A stretch of 33,376 nt of DNA from Thermoplasmata archaeon (lineage in GTDB: Archaea > Thermoplasmatota > UBA186 > UBA287), in contig WOYO01000014.1 in the NCBI GenBank assembly GCA_011620765.1, forward strand, positions 1 to 33,376. The letters are read 5' to 3'. A program made the translations under genes and the position numbers. Positions 5,895 to 12,235 of the stretch are shown in pieces (position 1 is the stretch's first letter; each line of letters begins with the position of its first letter). The notes beneath the pieces were generated by a model that saw nothing but the letters and a program-made list of their open reading frames with translations, was not told the origin of the DNA and did not search any database.

Positions 5895-8257
5895 TTTTCT
5901 TTACCTCCCATTACTTCCTCGTCAAGCTCCTCAAGCATCTCCATCAAAGCGCCGTGTGCGTTTTCCAGGGATGCTATGGATCTCTTCAGTTCTTCATTCT
6001 CATTTTTTAGAAGCTCTATGTTCTCTATTAAATCTTTCTTCTCTGTTTCTCTCTCTTCGAGTGTCCTCTTGAGTTCATCAATCGCCAGATTCTTTTCCTC
6101 AAGCTCTTTCTCCAGTGAAAATAGTTTATTCTCTATTTCCTGTAGCTCTTCTTCCCGAGCACGGTTCTCGTTCTTTAAGCTTTCAAATTCTTCTCTAAGC
6201 GCGGGCAATCTGTCGTTTATCTCCTGCTCTTTCTCAGCTCTCAAAGCTTCATGCTGGGATCTTAAGCCTTCGATCTCACTCTCAAGATCCTTCTTATCTG
6301 CCTCAAGCTTTGTTATTAAGCTCTTTAGCTCTTCTATCCTCATTTCATTGTCGTTCAGCGGCTCAGTGAGCTGCGCACCTTCTTCTGTCAATATCTCTTT
6401 TTCTTCTCCAGGCGCCCTTATAGAGATCAGATTTTCATTCAGCTTTTTTATTTCTTTCTGTAGCTGCTCGATCCTGGAGTCCCTCTCGCTGATCTCTTCT
6501 TCACTCTTCTTTGATTCTTCTAAGATCTTTTCTTTAAAGCTCTCCAGCTGTGAGTTTAGTGCTGTAATTCTTTCCTCTCTCCCTCTTAATTCCTCACTAA
6601 AGGCATTTACCTCTTTTCTCAGCTCTTCTGTCTCTTTCTCATACCCTTCTTTTTCTGTTGATAGCTGCTCTGTTCTCTCTTTAAGAGCTTCCAGCGCAGA
6701 GCTCAGGGTATCAAGAAGCTGTGATCTCTCTTCTGTATCCTTTTCTAACTCTACGATCTCTTCACGCAGAGATCTCAGCTGTTCTCTCTGGGCTTCGAGA
6801 AGCTCATCTTTTTTGCTCGCCTCTTCAAGCTGTCTCTGAAAATCTTCCAGCAATTCTTCTTTTTCCTCCTCTTTTCCTCTGAGCTCATTCCTTTCGTTCA
6901 CAAGTGCAACGAGCTTTTCCTCAAGCTCTTCTTTCTCAGATCCCAAGCTTTCAAGCTGTGTTTGAAGTGAAATTTCGGAGCTTGTGCTCTCAAGCTCTGC
7001 CTCTAAAGTTCTTATTTCCTCCTCCAGAGCACTCTTTTCCTTCTCTCTTCTTTCTACCTCCATCCTGAGCTCTTCAGCCTCTCTTTCTTTGCTCTCCTTT
7101 TCTGCTGATAGCTGCTCTACTCTCTCTTTGAGCGCTTCCAGAGAAGAGCTCAGCTGTTGTGTATTTTTCTGAAGCTCTTTAACTCTATGCTCATAGTTTT
7201 CCCTATCAGAGATAACTTCTTGAAGCTGTACCTGGAGCGCAGCAAGCTGTTCTTCCATAGCTCCTTTAACATTTGTAGTGCTCTCAAGCTCTGCCTCTAA
7301 AGCCTCTGTTCTTTCCTCAAGGGATCTCTTTTCCTCAGATGCTTTTTCTAGCTCCTGGCTCACCTCGTTTATCTCTGCTCTCAGCTCATCTTCTTTTTCT
7401 GCTCTTGCATCCAGAGATCTTTCAAGCTCTTCTTTCTCAGCTCTCAAGCTCTCTATCTCACTCTCAAGATCCTTCTTATCTGCCTCAAGATCTGTTATTA
7501 TGTCCTTTAACTCTTCTATCTCTCTCTCATTGCCGCTCAGCCGCTCTTTCTCTTCTTTAAAGCCCTCTATCTGTGATCTGAGCTCTTCCATCTCGCTCTG
7601 GAGCTTCTCTATATTGGAGCTGCGCTCGCTCGATTCCTGCGTAGCCGCTTCTAAGCTCCTTTCTTTCTCCTCCAGCTGTGAGCTCAATGCTGCAATCCTC
7701 TCTCTCAATTCTTCAGCAATCCTTTCCTTCTCTTCTTTCAAAGCCCTCAGATTATCTTCTACCTCTTCTCTCTCTTTGCTTATACCCTCTATATTATTTT
7801 CAAGATCTGATATCCTCTCTTTGAGAGCCTCTATCTCTATTTCTCTGCTCTCAGCCTCCTCCTTAAGCTCTCTTATGGTTCTCTCACGCTCCTCCAGCTG
7901 TGAGTTCAGTGCTGTTATCCTCTCCTCTTTCTCTTTGGAGTGCTCTGAGAGCTCCTCTTTTTCTTCATTAAGTGTATCTATCTCTTTTCTCAGCTCTTCT
8001 GTTGTGTCCTGCCATTCTTTTCTCTCCGCTTCATGTTTCTCTATTGATTCTTTAAGCAATCTGTTCTCTTCTACCAGCTCTTCAAACTTTTTTCTTATCT
8101 TTTCAAGCCTTTCATTGACCTGTTTTACAATAGCACTTTTTGATTCTTTCAGTTGAGCTATCTCATTATCTCTCTTTCTCAGCTCTTCTTTAAGAGAGTC
8201 CCTTTCTCTGATCAATTTTGTAAGGAGGTCTCTCACATTTTTATCCATTCTCTCCAT
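5891..8257 (-). CDS. Giant coiled-coil protein (788 aa)
   Basis: Unrecognised family. The protein is predicted to be helical coiled coil from residue ~5 to the C-terminus, which for a single uninterrupted rod would exceed 100 nm. No ATPase, nuclease, membrane or export signal is seen. It has grown by internal duplication. The phrase ERITALNSQLEE or close variants occurs at least three times, coded near 7891-7927, 7669-7706 and 6541-6578. The block with LEADKKDLESEIE occurs twice (7434-7545 and 6233-6356), and the block with SSLEALKER occurs twice (7088-7160 and 6652-6713). It starts 4 nt after the methyltransferase stop and is coupled by ATGA to the next coiled-coil gene. A structural or scaffold role is plausible. 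Confidence 0.85.
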   Translation of the reverse strand: MERMDKNVRDLLTKLIRERDSLKEELRKRDNEIAQLKESKSAIVKQVNERLEKIRKKFEELVEENRLLKESIEKHEAERKEWQDTTEELRKEIDTLNEEKEELSEHSKEKEERITALNSQLEERERTIRELKEEAESREIEIEALKERISDLENNIEGISKEREEVEDNLRALKEEKERIAEELRERIAALSSQLEEKERSLEAATQESSERSSNIEKLQSEMEELRSQIEGFKEEKERLSGNEREIEELKDIITDLEADKKDLESEIESLRAEKEELERSLDARAEKEDELRAEINEVSQELEKASEEKRSLEERTEALEAELESTTNVKGAMEEQLAALQVQLQEVISDRENYEHRVKELQKNTQQLSSSLEALKERVEQLSAEKESKEREAEELRMEVERREKEKSALEEEIRTLEAELESTSSEISLQTQLESLGSEKEELEEKLVALVNERNELRGKEEEKEELLEDFQRQLEEASKKDELLEAQREQLRSLREEIVELEKDTEERSQLLDTLSSALEALKERTEQLSTEKEGYEKETEELRKEVNAFSEELRGREERITALNSQLESFKEKILEESKKSEEEISERDSRIEQLQKEIKKLNENLISIRAPGEEKEILTEEGAQLTEPLNDNEMRIEELKSLITKLEADKKDLESEIEGLRSQHEALRAEKEQEINDRLPALREEFESLKNENRAREEELQEIENKLFSLEKELEEKNLAIDELKRTLEERETEKKDLIENIELLKNENEELKRSIASLENAHGALMEMLEELDEEVMGGKEK

Positions 8258-8261
8258 GATT

Positions 8262-8822
8262 TCAGCTCCAGGAACTTTTATTTATATCCTTATCATTATT
8301 AAGATTTTTTGATATCCTGTATAGATAAACCCTGTTTTTTCTATCCGCTTTTTCAGGCTCCCAGCCATCAAATGTCCAGATGTATGTTACAACCCTTGCG
8401 CCATCTTTCAGCTCTTTGAAGAGCTTTGTTCTCAAACGATTGTTAACGCTCTGGTATAAAAAAAGAGCAACAACATCAGCATCTCTAAGGTCTGTATTGA
8501 AAAAATTCTCTCTCACAACCTCTGCGTTTTTTAACCTATTCGTCTTTATTCTAAGCTTTGTTATCGCATATCTTATTGGATCCAATTCTACACCAACTGC
8601 GTTGGCGCCGTAATGTTTGGCTGCTGTTATGACAATTCTTCCATCTCCGCAGCCTAAATCGTAGAGCTTTTCGCCCTTTTTTAGTTCTGAAACATCTAAC
8701 ATCTCTCGTACGATGCGCATAGGAGTTGGATCCCATGGAGCACTTTTTATGAGCGCAGGCCATAATTTTGATACAAGGTAAATGATGCAGAGAACTGCTA
8801 TAACTATCGCAAGGTAAAACAT
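8262..8822 (-). CDS. Membrane-anchored SAM methyltransferase, FAM173/ATPSCKMT-like
   Basis: The 186-residue protein has an N-terminal membrane helix (residues 3-24) and then a class I methyltransferase domain. Motif I is YDLGCGDGR (54-62), the acidic end of strand 2 is E79 (GVELDP), and the pre-motif APWDPTPMRIVREML is typical of the FAM173 family. Eukaryotic members methylate lysine on ATP-synthase subunit c or ANT; archaeal members are not assigned. The short C-terminus (KNLNNDKDINKSSWS) is disordered. It is the first gene of the minus-strand run and lies 4 nt ahead of the giant coiled-coil gene. The ATG at 8822 is 23 nt from the centre of a TATA box shared with tRNA-Pro, suggesting a leaderless mRNA. 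The linked coiled-coil proteins are lysine-rich possible substrates, but that is speculation. Confidence 0.83.
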   Translation of the reverse strand: MFYLAIVIAVLCIIYLVSKLWPALIKSAPWDPTPMRIVREMLDVSELKKGEKLYDLGCGDGRIVITAAKHYGANAVGVELDPIRYAITKLRIKTNRLKNAEVVRENFFNTDLRDADVVALFLYQSVNNRLRTKLFKELKDGARVVTYIWTFDGWEPEKADRKNRVYLYRISKNLNNDKDINKSSWS

Positions 8823-8837
8823 ATACCAAAATAGAAA

Positions 8838-8850
8838 GGGATATATATAG
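8838..8850. promoter_or_regulatory. Shared bidirectional TATA element (tRNA-Pro / methyltransferase)
   Basis: The self-complementary run ATATATATA (8841-8849) lies 26 nt before the first base of tRNA-Pro on the plus strand and 23 nt before the ATG of the methyltransferase on the minus strand. No second TATA-like word occurs between the genes, so one element probably serves both directions. Confidence 0.6.
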
Positions 8851-8870
8851 ATTTTTACTTTTCTCCTTAA

Positions 8871-8943
8871 GGGGCTGTAGGGTAGCTTGGTATCCTACGG
8901 GCTTTGGGAGCCCGAGACCCCAGTTCAAATCTGGGCAGCCCCA
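8871..8943 (+). tRNA. tRNA-Pro (TGG)
   Basis: An intronless 73-nt cloverleaf. Acceptor GGGGCTG pairs with CAGCCCC, with discriminator A and no encoded CCA. The anticodon stem is CGGGC/GCCCG around the loop TTTGGGA, giving anticodon TGG. The T-arm is CCCAG-TTCAAAT-CTGGG. A strong TATA sequence lies 26 nt upstream. Confidence 0.96.
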
Positions 8944-8945
8944 TA

Positions 8946-8957
8946 AAAAATAAATAT
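8946..8957 (+). promoter_or_regulatory. TATA-like box of the Nudix-TFS unit
   Basis: The AAAAAATAAATAT tract directly after tRNA-Pro is centred about 24 nt before the Nudix ATG at 8975, giving a leaderless start. No Shine-Dalgarno sequence precedes that ATG. Confidence 0.45.
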
Positions 8958-8974
8958 GCCCTCTCCATTCAGCT

Positions 8975-9376
8975 ATGGTGTACAGAAATCCTTCACTGGC
9001 TGTTGATGCGGTTGTGATAAAAGGGGAAAAAGTCCTTCTAGTTAGAAGAAAAAACGAACCCTACAAAGGAATGCTTGCATTGCCTGGAGGATTTGTGGAA
9101 TACGGAGAAAAGACAGAAGAGGCTGTGTTGAGAGAGTTAAAAGAGGAAACAGGAATGAAAGGAAGAATAAAAAGATTGGTCGGAGTGTTTTCAGACCCTA
9201 AGAGGGATCCGAGAGGTCACGTTGTGAGCATTGCGTATCTGGTAGAACCAGTGAGTGAAGGCATAACTGCGGGGGATGATGCAGCAGAGTGTGAATGGAT
9301 AGGAATAAAGGATATAAAAGAGCTTGCATTTGATCACAGGGAAATAATAAAAAATGCGCTGGAGATGATAGAATGA
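8975..9376 (+). CDS. Nudix hydrolase (ADP-ribose pyrophosphatase-like)
   Basis: The 133-residue protein has a complete Nudix box GX5EX7REUXEEXGU at residues 39-61 (G39, E45, R53-E54, E57-E58, G60). These residues bind the metal and catalyse hydrolysis of a nucleoside diphosphate linked to another group. Size and the LALPGGFVEYGE context resemble archaeal ADP-ribose pyrophosphatases or MutT-like house-cleaning enzymes; the substrate is not certain. It is cytoplasmic. The stop TGA overlaps the ATG of the TFS gene, so the two are translationally coupled. Confidence 0.9.
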   Translation: MVYRNPSLAVDAVVIKGEKVLLVRRKNEPYKGMLALPGGFVEYGEKTEEAVLRELKEETGMKGRIKRLVGVFSDPKRDPRGHVVSIAYLVEPVSEGITAGDDAAECEWIGIKDIKELAFDHREIIKNALEMIE

Positions 9377-9672
9377 TGTTCTGTCCAAAATGCCATCTCC
9401 TTCTATATCCAAAGGATGGCAAGATGGTTTGTAGAAAGTGCGGGTATGAAACAGAAAGAACCGAAGGGCATGTTGTTGTTGAGGAGCACAGGGAAAAGGA
9501 AATATCTGTGCTGAGTGGTGAGGAGGAGGCACTTCCTAAAACAAATGTCACATGTCCAAAGTGTGGCAACAACGAAGCTTACTGGATACTGCGTCAAACA
9601 AGAAGTGCTGATGAACCTGAGACAAGGATATATACATGCACAAAGTGCGGTCACAGGTGGAGGGAGTACTAG
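9373..9672 (+). CDS. tfs: Transcription factor S (TFIIS/RPB9-like)
   Basis: Archaeal TFS rescues backtracked RNA polymerase by inducing cleavage of the nascent RNA. The 99-residue protein has two zinc ribbons: C4/C7/C20/C23 at the N-terminus and C61/C64/C89/C92 at the C-terminus. The acidic Asp-Glu pair in RSADEPET (D80, E81) is the catalytic loop that reaches the polymerase active site. The length is exactly that of the family. The ATG at 9373 overlaps the Nudix stop; an adjacent ATG at 9376 is an equally possible start. Confidence 0.95.
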   Translation: MMFCPKCHLLLYPKDGKMVCRKCGYETERTEGHVVVEEHREKEISVLSGEEEALPKTNVTCPKCGNNEAYWILRQTRSADEPETRIYTCTKCGHRWREY

Positions 9673-9716
9673 GATAATCTGAAAAAGCTTCCAATACGCA
9701 CCAAAAAAGAAAGATT

Positions 9717-9724
9717 GAAATATC
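9717..9724 (+). promoter_or_regulatory. TATA-like box of the ModE-like regulator
   Basis: GAAATATC is centred 27 nt before the ATG at 9748, which supports that ATG rather than the in-frame TTG at 9715 as the start of a leaderless gene. Confidence 0.45.
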
Positions 9725-9747
9725 AGAGGACGCATATTTTGTCTTGG

Positions 9748-10062
9748 ATGGAGATAAAAGCAAAGATCTGGCTTGAGATAGATGGCAGACCGATCATAGG
9801 GGAAGGCAGAGCTCAGCTGCTTGAGCTTATTGATGAAACAGAATCCATAAGCGAGAGCGCAAAAAGGATGGGCATCTCTTATAGATATGCCTGGGGAACA
9901 ATAAAAGAGATAGAAGATAACCTTGGGAAGAGCATTATAACGTCCTCCCGGGGCGGTGCTGGAGGAGGAAAAACTGAGCTGACCGAAGAGGGAAAAGCTC
10001 TGCTCAAAGAGTTCAGAGAGAAGGAAGAGCTCTTCAGAAGGGGTATATTGAGTGAGGACTAA
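9748..10062 (+). CDS. ModE-like winged-helix transcription regulator (DNA-binding domain only)
   Basis: The 104-residue protein is built like the N-terminal domain of ModE/LysR regulators. A helix-turn-helix (SISESAKRMGISYRYAWGTIKEIE) is followed by a G-rich wing (SSRGGAGGGKTELTEEG). The molybdate-binding TOBE domains of full ModE are absent, as in many archaeal homologues. It may regulate molybdate or tungstate uptake, but no transporter is in this window. The frame opens at a TTG (9715); I prefer ATG 9748 because it gives the normal ModE N-terminus (MEIKAKIWLEIDG) and has a TATA-like box at the right distance. It converges with the DHOD-like gene, with 6 nt between them. Confidence 0.85.
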   Translation: MEIKAKIWLEIDGRPIIGEGRAQLLELIDETESISESAKRMGISYRYAWGTIKEIEDNLGKSIITSSRGGAGGGKTELTEEGKALLKEFREKEELFRRGILSED

Positions 10063-10068
10063 CCTGTG

Positions 10069-11118
10069 CTAGGCTATAGCTCTAACAGGGCAGATGGTTA
10101 TGCAGAGCCCGCATCTTGTGCAGGAATCTGATACTGTTTTTTTCTCTATGCTTATTGCTCTGCTCGGGCATGCCCTTTCGCATATCCCGCATGCAGTGCA
10201 GTTATCTGCTATCTCCGGCTTTTTTGTCATCTCTTCTCTCTCATGCAGTGCAGAAGCCCTCAGCTCCTCGGCGCAAGAATGGCCGCTTTCTCTTACGAAT
10301 TCTTCAAGCTCCCCTGCTATCTTTCCATAGATATTAGGTCCCCAGTAGAGCGCTGCCGTGCACACCTCTACGGCGCTTGCGCCGCACATCAAAAACTCTG
10401 CTGCGTCAATTCCCTTGCTTATGCCCCCAACACCTATTATCGGCTTTTTGAAGACCTCTGATATCTCTGAAACTATGCGCAGAGCAACTGGCTTTATCGG
10501 TGGCCCAGAGAGCCAGCCATATCGCTCTCCGAGCAGAGGTCTTTTTGCTCTGGCATCTATCGCCAGCACCGGGCCCAGAGTATTTATCGCTACGATCCCA
10601 TCAACAAATGGCTCTATTGCTCTTGCGACCTCTTTGACATTCTCTGTGCTGGGGCTTATCTTTGCAAAAATAGGTATGCTGACGCTCTCCTTAAGGCTTT
10701 TAGCAACCTCCATGAGGCTGCCTATGGATTTGCTTATGTAATGGGTTGAGAACTCTATGCCTGAAGCTCCAGCATCCTCTACTTTTGGTCCAAGAAAGAC
10801 AAGCTCATCAGCTGTATATCCTATGCTCGCTATAACCTTAACTCCAGAGCTCTCTGCTATGGCATACTCTTTTTCTATCCACTGCTCCCATGGTATCTCT
10901 GACCAAGTCTCACAGTTTACCATGCCTTTAGATATGGAGCCTTGCTGAATGCAGGCTATGTTCGGATGCTTTACCAGAGCCCTTCTTGTGCATATGGTCT
11001 TTGTAACAAGGGCACCGGCTCCACCCCGTGCAGCTTCGAGGAGTATAGCGCCGCTCTGTGACGTTGGTCCAGCGGCAGTTAATACAGGATTTCTAATCTC
11101 TATCCCGGCAAGATCCAT
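10069..11118 (-). CDS. Dihydroorotate dehydrogenase / PreA-like flavoprotein with C-terminal ferredoxin
   Basis: The 349-residue protein has an FMN-binding TIM barrel of the class 1 DHOD/dihydropyrimidine dehydrogenase family (residues ~1-290), with NPVLTAAGP near the start, IFAKISPSTENV, VAINTLGP and a phosphate-binding GVGGISKGIDAAEF. A two-cluster ferredoxin domain follows (CTACGICERACP and CTRCGLCITICP). In true DHODs the active-site loop reads NxSCPN; here the matching place appears to read EFSTHYIS, lacking the Asn and Cys-Pro. It may therefore not be a canonical dihydroorotate dehydrogenase, although pyrC is in the window. It overlaps the upstream THEP1-like gene by 26 nt, so they are cotranscribed. 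Confidence 0.8.
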   Translation of the reverse strand: MDLAGIEIRNPVLTAAGPTSQSGAILLEAARGGAGALVTKTICTRRALVKHPNIACIQQGSISKGMVNCETWSEIPWEQWIEKEYAIAESSGVKVIASIGYTADELVFLGPKVEDAGASGIEFSTHYISKSIGSLMEVAKSLKESVSIPIFAKISPSTENVKEVARAIEPFVDGIVAINTLGPVLAIDARAKRPLLGERYGWLSGPPIKPVALRIVSEISEVFKKPIIGVGGISKGIDAAEFLMCGASAVEVCTAALYWGPNIYGKIAGELEEFVRESGHSCAEELRASALHEREEMTKKPEIADNCTACGICERACPSRAISIEKKTVSDSCTRCGLCITICPVRAIA

Positions 11119-11626
11119 GATAAAAAGAGCGCTTATGATACATAACAGTTGCGTATATCTTTTCCGGCATTATATCTCTGTTCTCTTTGTCTATGTGCTC
11201 AATAATTGCATCATCAAAGTCTAAAGCTCTTTTCACACTATCTGCAAAGATATCTCTACACGTTATTATGATGCATTTCTTTTCCTTCAAGAGAGGAAAA
11301 GCTCTGTAAAACCCTTTTCCGCTGAGCTCCAGCCTTCCGATCTCGTCTACAATGCACACATCACCATTTTTCCTCAAAGACTCTATACCAAAGTCTATCC
11401 CCTCTCTTAAAAAAAAGTATTTGCCAACCTTTTCCTTTAAAGATTTCACTGGATTCTCTGTTGCCAATAGTGCGCTTTCCGCGCTTTTTATATCCTCTAT
11501 CATTAAGCCTCCCTCTATCCTGTGTGTTATAAAACCACAGACTTCCATTTTATCCATGAGCTCTATTGCTTTTTTGCAACAGGTTGTCTTCCCTGTGCCC
11601 CTTTTCCCGGAGAGCAGTAACCTCAT
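11093..11626 (-). CDS. THEP1-type nucleoside-triphosphatase
   Basis: The 177-residue P-loop protein has Walker A GKRGTGKTT (residues 7-15) and Walker B CIVDEIGRLEL (D94, E95), with the FITHRIEGG stretch after the first helix as in the THEP1/NTPase_1 family. These archaeal and bacterial enzymes hydrolyse NTPs slowly in vitro, and their cellular role is unknown. It is cytoplasmic. The 26-nt overlap with the flavoprotein gene downstream suggests a linked function or at least coupled expression. The membrane-protein gene lies 27 nt upstream in the same direction. Confidence 0.88.
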   Translation of the reverse strand: MRLLLSGKRGTGKTTCCKKAIELMDKMEVCGFITHRIEGGLMIEDIKSAESALLATENPVKSLKEKVGKYFFLREGIDFGIESLRKNGDVCIVDEIGRLELSGKGFYRAFPLLKEKKCIIITCRDIFADSVKRALDFDDAIIEHIDKENRDIMPEKIYATVMYHKRSFYHGSCRDRD

Positions 11627-11653
11627 GGTCTAAAACGTAAATGTGAAATCATA

Positions 11654-12175
11654 TCACAGGAGCAGTGTAAATGCTATTGCTATCATAAGCAGAGCCGAAG
11701 CACTTTTTGGCTCAGCCCTTATTTTATCAACTTTGAGTTTTGTTGTCATCTCGCAGAGCAGTGCTGCTATTGGAATGGATATGATGATGCCAGCGTCGAT
11801 CCTGTTAGGTAGCACCGTTGCAGCCGATCCGAGCGCTGCTGTCAGCCCCAAAAGAGATCCTCTAGCATGTGGCACAAAATTAAAAAGGATTGTTAAGAGC
11901 GCAGCCTCGCACATTATAGCAATCATGGGGCGTAAGATACTCACAGAGGGAAAAATAAAAAAATCAATCAGTTTGAAAGAGGCTGCTATGAAGCCAGAGA
12001 GCAGAACTACGCCCTCTTTGTTGGCGCCAATGATGAAGGGCATAACCAGAGCGATCATTATTGCTCCGGTGTATGGAAAAAATGGAAGCACCACATGCAT
12101 AAATCCGCCAAACAAAGCCTCTATTATACCCCAGATCGACCCGAAGAAAATCGCCGACACTATTTTTCTATCCAT
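11654..12175 (-). CDS. Multi-spanning membrane protein of unknown function
   Basis: The 173-residue protein is very hydrophobic, with five or six predicted membrane helices (roughly 5-25, 32-52, 57-75, 80-100, 105-120, 128-145, and a hydrophobic C-terminus). Small Gly/Ala-rich helices (GSIWGIIEALFGG, GLTAALGSAATVL) and the size resemble S-components of ECF transporters, but I see no substrate-specific motif, so that is only a possibility. The ATG at 12175 has a clear Shine-Dalgarno sequence (GAGGTG) and a TATA-like tract around 12210-12220. It heads a run with the THEP1 and flavoprotein genes. Confidence 0.75.
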   Translation of the reverse strand: MDRKIVSAIFFGSIWGIIEALFGGFMHVVLPFFPYTGAIMIALVMPFIIGANKEGVVLLSGFIAASFKLIDFFIFPSVSILRPMIAIMCEAALLTILFNFVPHARGSLLGLTAALGSAATVLPNRIDAGIIISIPIAALLCEMTTKLKVDKIRAEPKSASALLMIAIAFTLLL

Positions 12176-12235
12176 GCTTGCACCTCAACATATAGTCATG
12201 AGCTTATAATATATAAATCATTTTTTCTTTTGGAT

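Noticed and set aside
5976-8156. Long Ser/Leu/Phe-rich open frames on the plus strand opposite the coiled-coil genes (5976-6839, 7278-8156 and shorter ones).
   Set aside because: They are mirror images of the E/K/R/L-rich coding strand; composition is low-complexity and no start signals or families are seen.
4444-8257. SMC/Rad50-type ATPase arms split into three genes.
   Set aside because: No Walker A, signature or Walker B motif and no globular ends are visible in any of the three.
11643-12209. A 188-residue plus-strand frame overlapping the membrane protein.
   Set aside because: It is the antisense of a well-supported membrane-protein gene that has a Shine-Dalgarno and TATA-like tract; no family is recognised.
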